Position numbers and translations under genes: made by a program. Below the pieces are notes generated by a model. It saw only the letters and a program-made list of their open reading frames with translations. It was not told the DNA's origin and did no database searches. A DNA stretch of 49,125 bases from Promethearchaeota archaeon. GTDB taxonomy: Archaea > Asgardarchaeota > Lokiarchaeia > Sigyniarchaeales > SOKP01. Shown here in pieces: positions 46,375 to 49,125 of this stretch (position 1 is the first letter of the stretch; the number at the start of each line of letters is the position of its first letter). The DNA lies in contig JAHLWS010000041.1 in NCBI GenBank assembly GCA_019057795.1, forward strand, positions 1 through 49,125. Reading direction: 5' to 3'.

Positions 46375-47148
46375 ATGAATGATTTGAATGCAAAAATTCA
46401 AAAATTTGCTCAACTTATCCTTGATTCCAACAACATCGTAGTATTAACGGGGGCCGGTATGAGCACAGAGAGCGGAATTGCGGACTTCAGAAGCCCGGGT
46501 ACTGGTTTATGGGAAAAAGTGAATCCTGATGAGTTTGCGAGCATCCATTCGTATGTGTCTGATACTAAAAAGAATTTAGATTTTATGCTTGAGATGGGAT
46601 TGAACATATTTAAAGCAAGACCTAACAAGGGTCATAAAATGTTAACAAAACTCCAAAAACTTGGCAAATTGGAAGGTATTCTCACTCAAAATATTGACGG
46701 GCTTCATCAAAAAGCCCATAGTAAAAATATTGTGGAGTTACATGGAACAGCTCACGAAGCAATTTGTATGGCGTGTAATAAAATCTATCCCATTACAACC
46801 ATGATAAATCAAGTTATGAAGGGTGAGAATCGTCCTTCATGCCAAGCATGTAATGGCCTATTGAAACCAAACGCGATTTTTTTTGGAGAACCTTTGCGTT
46901 CAGAAATATTGAGTCGAGCAGACGACATGATTAATAATTGCGATTTGTTAATAGTTCTTGGAAGCTCTTTATTAGTATATCCCGTGGCATTTTATCCTCG
47001 AAAAGCACTTTCTTTGGGTGCTAAACTTGCAATTATTAACATTCAAGAAACGGATGTAGATTCTTTTGCGGAAGTTGTAATCCACGAAAAAATCGGCGAT
47101 GTGTTCCCTCGTATCGTAAACATTGTAAAAAATGAAATTGAAGAATGA
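46375..47148 (+). CDS. NAD-dependent protein deacylase, Sir2 family
   Basis: The 257-residue enzyme uses NAD+ to remove acyl groups from lysine. Motifs: LTGAGMSTESGIADFRSP (24-41), QNIDGLH (105-111), catalytic His123 in ELHGTAH, and a zinc module C131-x2-C134...C156-x2-C159. NAIFFGEPL and GSSLLVYPVAFYP complete the fold. ATG 46375 has GGAGAAT nearby as ribosome site. In archaea such enzymes act on Alba and metabolic enzymes, but no target is visible. Confidence 0.95.
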   Translation: MNDLNAKIQKFAQLILDSNNIVVLTGAGMSTESGIADFRSPGTGLWEKVNPDEFASIHSYVSDTKKNLDFMLEMGLNIFKARPNKGHKMLTKLQKLGKLEGILTQNIDGLHQKAHSKNIVELHGTAHEAICMACNKIYPITTMINQVMKGENRPSCQACNGLLKPNAIFFGEPLRSEILSRADDMINNCDLLIVLGSSLLVYPVAFYPRKALSLGAKLAIINIQETDVDSFAEVVIHEKIGDVFPRIVNIVKNEIEE

Positions 47149-47249
47149 TATTAATTTTATATTAGTAAACTTTTATCTCCTCAATATTAACATAAAACAA
47201 GATTAATAAATAAAAAAAATAAATATTTAAGCTCTGGAGATCATCCAGA

Positions 47250-48965
47250 TTATTTTCTCAGACTCTTTTTATCGACTTTACCAACAGTAGTTAGCGGTAG
47301 TTCTTTTACAATTTCAATTATTTTAGGAACTTCGTAAGGTGAACAGTTTTCTTTGGCAAATTCGGTAATATTTTTCTTTAAAGCGTCCTCATTTCCATCG
47401 TAGTCATATTCAGGATCTAATTGTATAAACGCTTTAACGATTTCAGAACCTGGTCTTTCAGGGTTATCTACACCTACAGTGGCAACCATTCCTATAGCCA
47501 GATGTTTAGTTAATGTGTCTTCTAATTTGGCTGAAAACACTTTGAAACCGCCGACAATTATCATATCTTTAGTTCTATCAACGATTTTCATATACCCATC
47601 TTCGTCCATTACTCCTACATCTCCAGTATGCATAAATCCATCAGAGTCAATTGCGTTCTTAGTTTCCTCAGGTTTATTGAAATATCCTTTCATTACCATT
47701 GGTCCTTTTACGCAAATTTCTCCAGGTTCGCCTACAGGTACATCCTTCCCTGTACTTGGATCTACTAATTTCACTTCCGTATTGTTTAGAGGAAGACCTA
47801 TACTTCCTAATTTTTTAACTCCTCTAGATGGATTACTTGCTGAGAGTGGAGATGTTTCAGTCATCCCATAAGCTTCTATTAATTTACCTTTCCCTACTAT
47901 TGCTTCGAATTCTCTTTGAGATTCTTCTGGAAACGGTGCTGCAGCAGAAACGCAATATTTTAATTGCGAATGGTCCAATTCTTTAAATTTTGGATTTTTC
48001 ATCAAAATCTGATATAAAGAAGGCACATTTGCTAAGACCGATGGTTTGTATTTAGCCAATTCTTTTATAATGTGGTCTGAATCACGTGGGTTTGGTATTA
48101 AAATCTGACTCCAAGCCAAATAGACTACATTAAGGGTAGTAAAAGTTCCTGCGATATGGAAAAATGGAAAGCCTGAAAGAGCTACACCTTCCCCACGTTC
48201 CCAATTAAGCCATTTCTGAAATATAACTATGTCAGACATGATATTCTTATGGGTTAGCATTGCTCCTTTTGGAGGTCCTGTAGTTCCACCCGTATATTGT
48301 ATAAACGCTAAATCATCAGGGGTTGTTTTTACTGTTGGTAATTCTTTTGAATAAGTGGGCAAGAGATCTTTATGGAAATCAATTACTGTTATTCCTTCTA
48401 AGGGAGTAACTTTTCCCTTAGGAATCTTACCAATTAATTTTCCCAATACCTGTTTTATTTTCGGCAGGTAACCTCCTACGCTAGTAGTTATTACTAATTT
48501 TAATTGTGGTAATTTTGAAACTATTTTAACTAATCTACCAGCAAAGATTGCATCTAAAGTTAATAATGCTACTTTATTCCCTCCTGTACCTAAATCATTC
48601 AATTGATATTGCATTTGAATATCTGAAAGAAGAGGTGAAACACCCGAAACAATACAGCCCACCTTCAAAGTACCAATGACGCCCATTAAATATTCAGGTG
48701 TATTTGGTAAATTTATACCGACTACATCACCTTTTTTAAAACCGTTTTCAATTAACATATTGGCGAATTGGTTTGAAGCCTCGTCTAAATCTTTATAGGT
48801 GAAAGTTACTCCTAAATAATCAAAAGCCATCTTCTCTGGAAAGTCTTCCATAGTTCTTCGAATGGCCTCGGGATAAGTTGTATTAAATTCATTAGGATCT
48901 AAATCTTTTACATAATCATCCCAGGATTTTTTCCAGAATTTATCTTTATACGACATATTTTTCAT
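47250..48965 (-). CDS. AMP-dependent acyl-CoA ligase (long-chain fatty-acid-type)
   Basis: The 571-residue adenylate-forming enzyme activates a carboxylic acid to its acyl-CoA. Motifs: QYTGGTTGPPKGAMLTHKN (the ATP-binding P-loop), GMTETSPLSASNP, HTGDVGVMDEDGYMKIVDR and DMIIVGGFKVFSAKLEDTL, and a C-terminal PLTTVGKVDKKSL with the adenylation Lys. The Pro usual in the GG-x-K-V-x-P segment is Ala here. Chain length preference cannot be read. The ATG (48965) follows a minus-strand region that contains a GC-richer structured stretch (48994-49079). Confidence 0.94.
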   Translation of the reverse strand: MKNMSYKDKFWKKSWDDYVKDLDPNEFNTTYPEAIRRTMEDFPEKMAFDYLGVTFTYKDLDEASNQFANMLIENGFKKGDVVGINLPNTPEYLMGVIGTLKVGCIVSGVSPLLSDIQMQYQLNDLGTGGNKVALLTLDAIFAGRLVKIVSKLPQLKLVITTSVGGYLPKIKQVLGKLIGKIPKGKVTPLEGITVIDFHKDLLPTYSKELPTVKTTPDDLAFIQYTGGTTGPPKGAMLTHKNIMSDIVIFQKWLNWERGEGVALSGFPFFHIAGTFTTLNVVYLAWSQILIPNPRDSDHIIKELAKYKPSVLANVPSLYQILMKNPKFKELDHSQLKYCVSAAAPFPEESQREFEAIVGKGKLIEAYGMTETSPLSASNPSRGVKKLGSIGLPLNNTEVKLVDPSTGKDVPVGEPGEICVKGPMVMKGYFNKPEETKNAIDSDGFMHTGDVGVMDEDGYMKIVDRTKDMIIVGGFKVFSAKLEDTLTKHLAIGMVATVGVDNPERPGSEIVKAFIQLDPEYDYDGNEDALKKNITEFAKENCSPYEVPKIIEIVKELPLTTVGKVDKKSLRK

Positions 48966-49091
48966 CTAATTTCATATTATTTGTTTTTTTTTTATGAGGC
49001 TGCAAGTTCATCTCAGTCCAGCTTGTAAACGCTTGTAGGTGGCGACAAAATGACCATAACCTTAAAATACGCGTTTATCCTATCTAATAAT

Positions 49092-49125
49092 ATGAGATAT
49101 AAAACAAATTCTGAAGAATACGAGA
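49092..49125 (+). CDS. Possible start of a plus-strand gene at the window edge
   Basis: An ATG at 49092 opens MRYKTNSEEYE and runs out of the window. There is no strong ribosome site (TCTAATAAT precedes it). The reading is too short to identify and may be chance. Confidence 0.25.
   Translation, partial: MRYKTNSEEYE

Overview
The window is AT-rich (roughly 30% GC by eye) and reads as the chromosome of an archaeon, most likely an Asgard archaeon of the Lokiarchaeia/Promethearchaeota kind. The basis is the combination of transcription factor B, an RFC clamp loader, a 20S proteasome alpha subunit, GGTGAT-type Shine-Dalgarno sites, TTTAAATA-type TATA boxes, a Rab/Ras-like small GTPase and a 1.6-kaa coiled-coil repeat protein. 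This placement is inference; there is no rRNA gene here to confirm it, and I see no tRNA, rRNA or CRISPR array.

Layout. 1-171: the last codons of an IS200/IS605 TnpB (RNA-guided nuclease) gene. 333-5000: tungsten aldehyde:ferredoxin oxidoreductase, a small unknown protein, pyruvate kinase and a small membrane protein. 5072-9661 (minus): a heat-shock cluster grpE-dnaK-dnaJ followed by tfb, with a palindrome at its promoter. 9895-13623: a frameshifted membrane protein, an aldo/keto reductase with two Fe-S clusters, two tiny zinc ribbons and a metallo-beta-lactamase-fold hydrolase. 13852-22574: two GlcD-like flavoproteins, a GlcF/HdrD-like Fe-S protein and an SCP2-like protein, interrupted by an opposite-strand two-gene module (15371-18948) encoding a helical protein and a large GIY-YIG nuclease with a chain of helix-turn-helix units. 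22666-30544: tocopherol-cyclase-like protein, coiled-coil/winged-helix protein, membrane alpha/beta hydrolase, MFS transporter, peptidase T, enoyl-CoA hydratase and an ECF-type S component. 30810-34741 (minus): GNAT enzyme and three clamp-loader genes, the middle one with a degraded ATPase site. 34893-36147: zinc-ribbon protein, small conserved protein and a ribbon-helix-helix regulator. 36249-44793: giant repeat protein, small unknown protein and a UPF0182-type membrane protein. 44867-48965: proteasome alpha, small GTPase, sirtuin and acyl-CoA ligase.

How the genes fit together. The metabolic genes point to organic-acid, aldehyde and acyl-CoA turnover with flavin and ferredoxin-linked electron carriers (AOR, Fe-S aldo/keto reductase, GlcD/GlcF pairs, acyl-CoA ligase, enoyl-CoA hydratase) feeding substrate-level steps such as pyruvate kinase. 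Protein quality control (Hsp70 system, proteasome) and DNA replication (RFC) are the informational parts.

Most interesting items: (a) the GIY-YIG plus HTH-array module with its own operator-like promoter; (b) three genes whose Shine-Dalgarno points at ATA, ATC or CTG rather than ATG; (c) a clamp-loader subunit with P-loop kept but Walker B lost; (d) a seven-fold ~125-residue repeat protein; (e) two single-base frameshifts that split otherwise intact genes. No single locus can be proven to be a new system from sequence alone; the GIY-YIG module is the best candidate.
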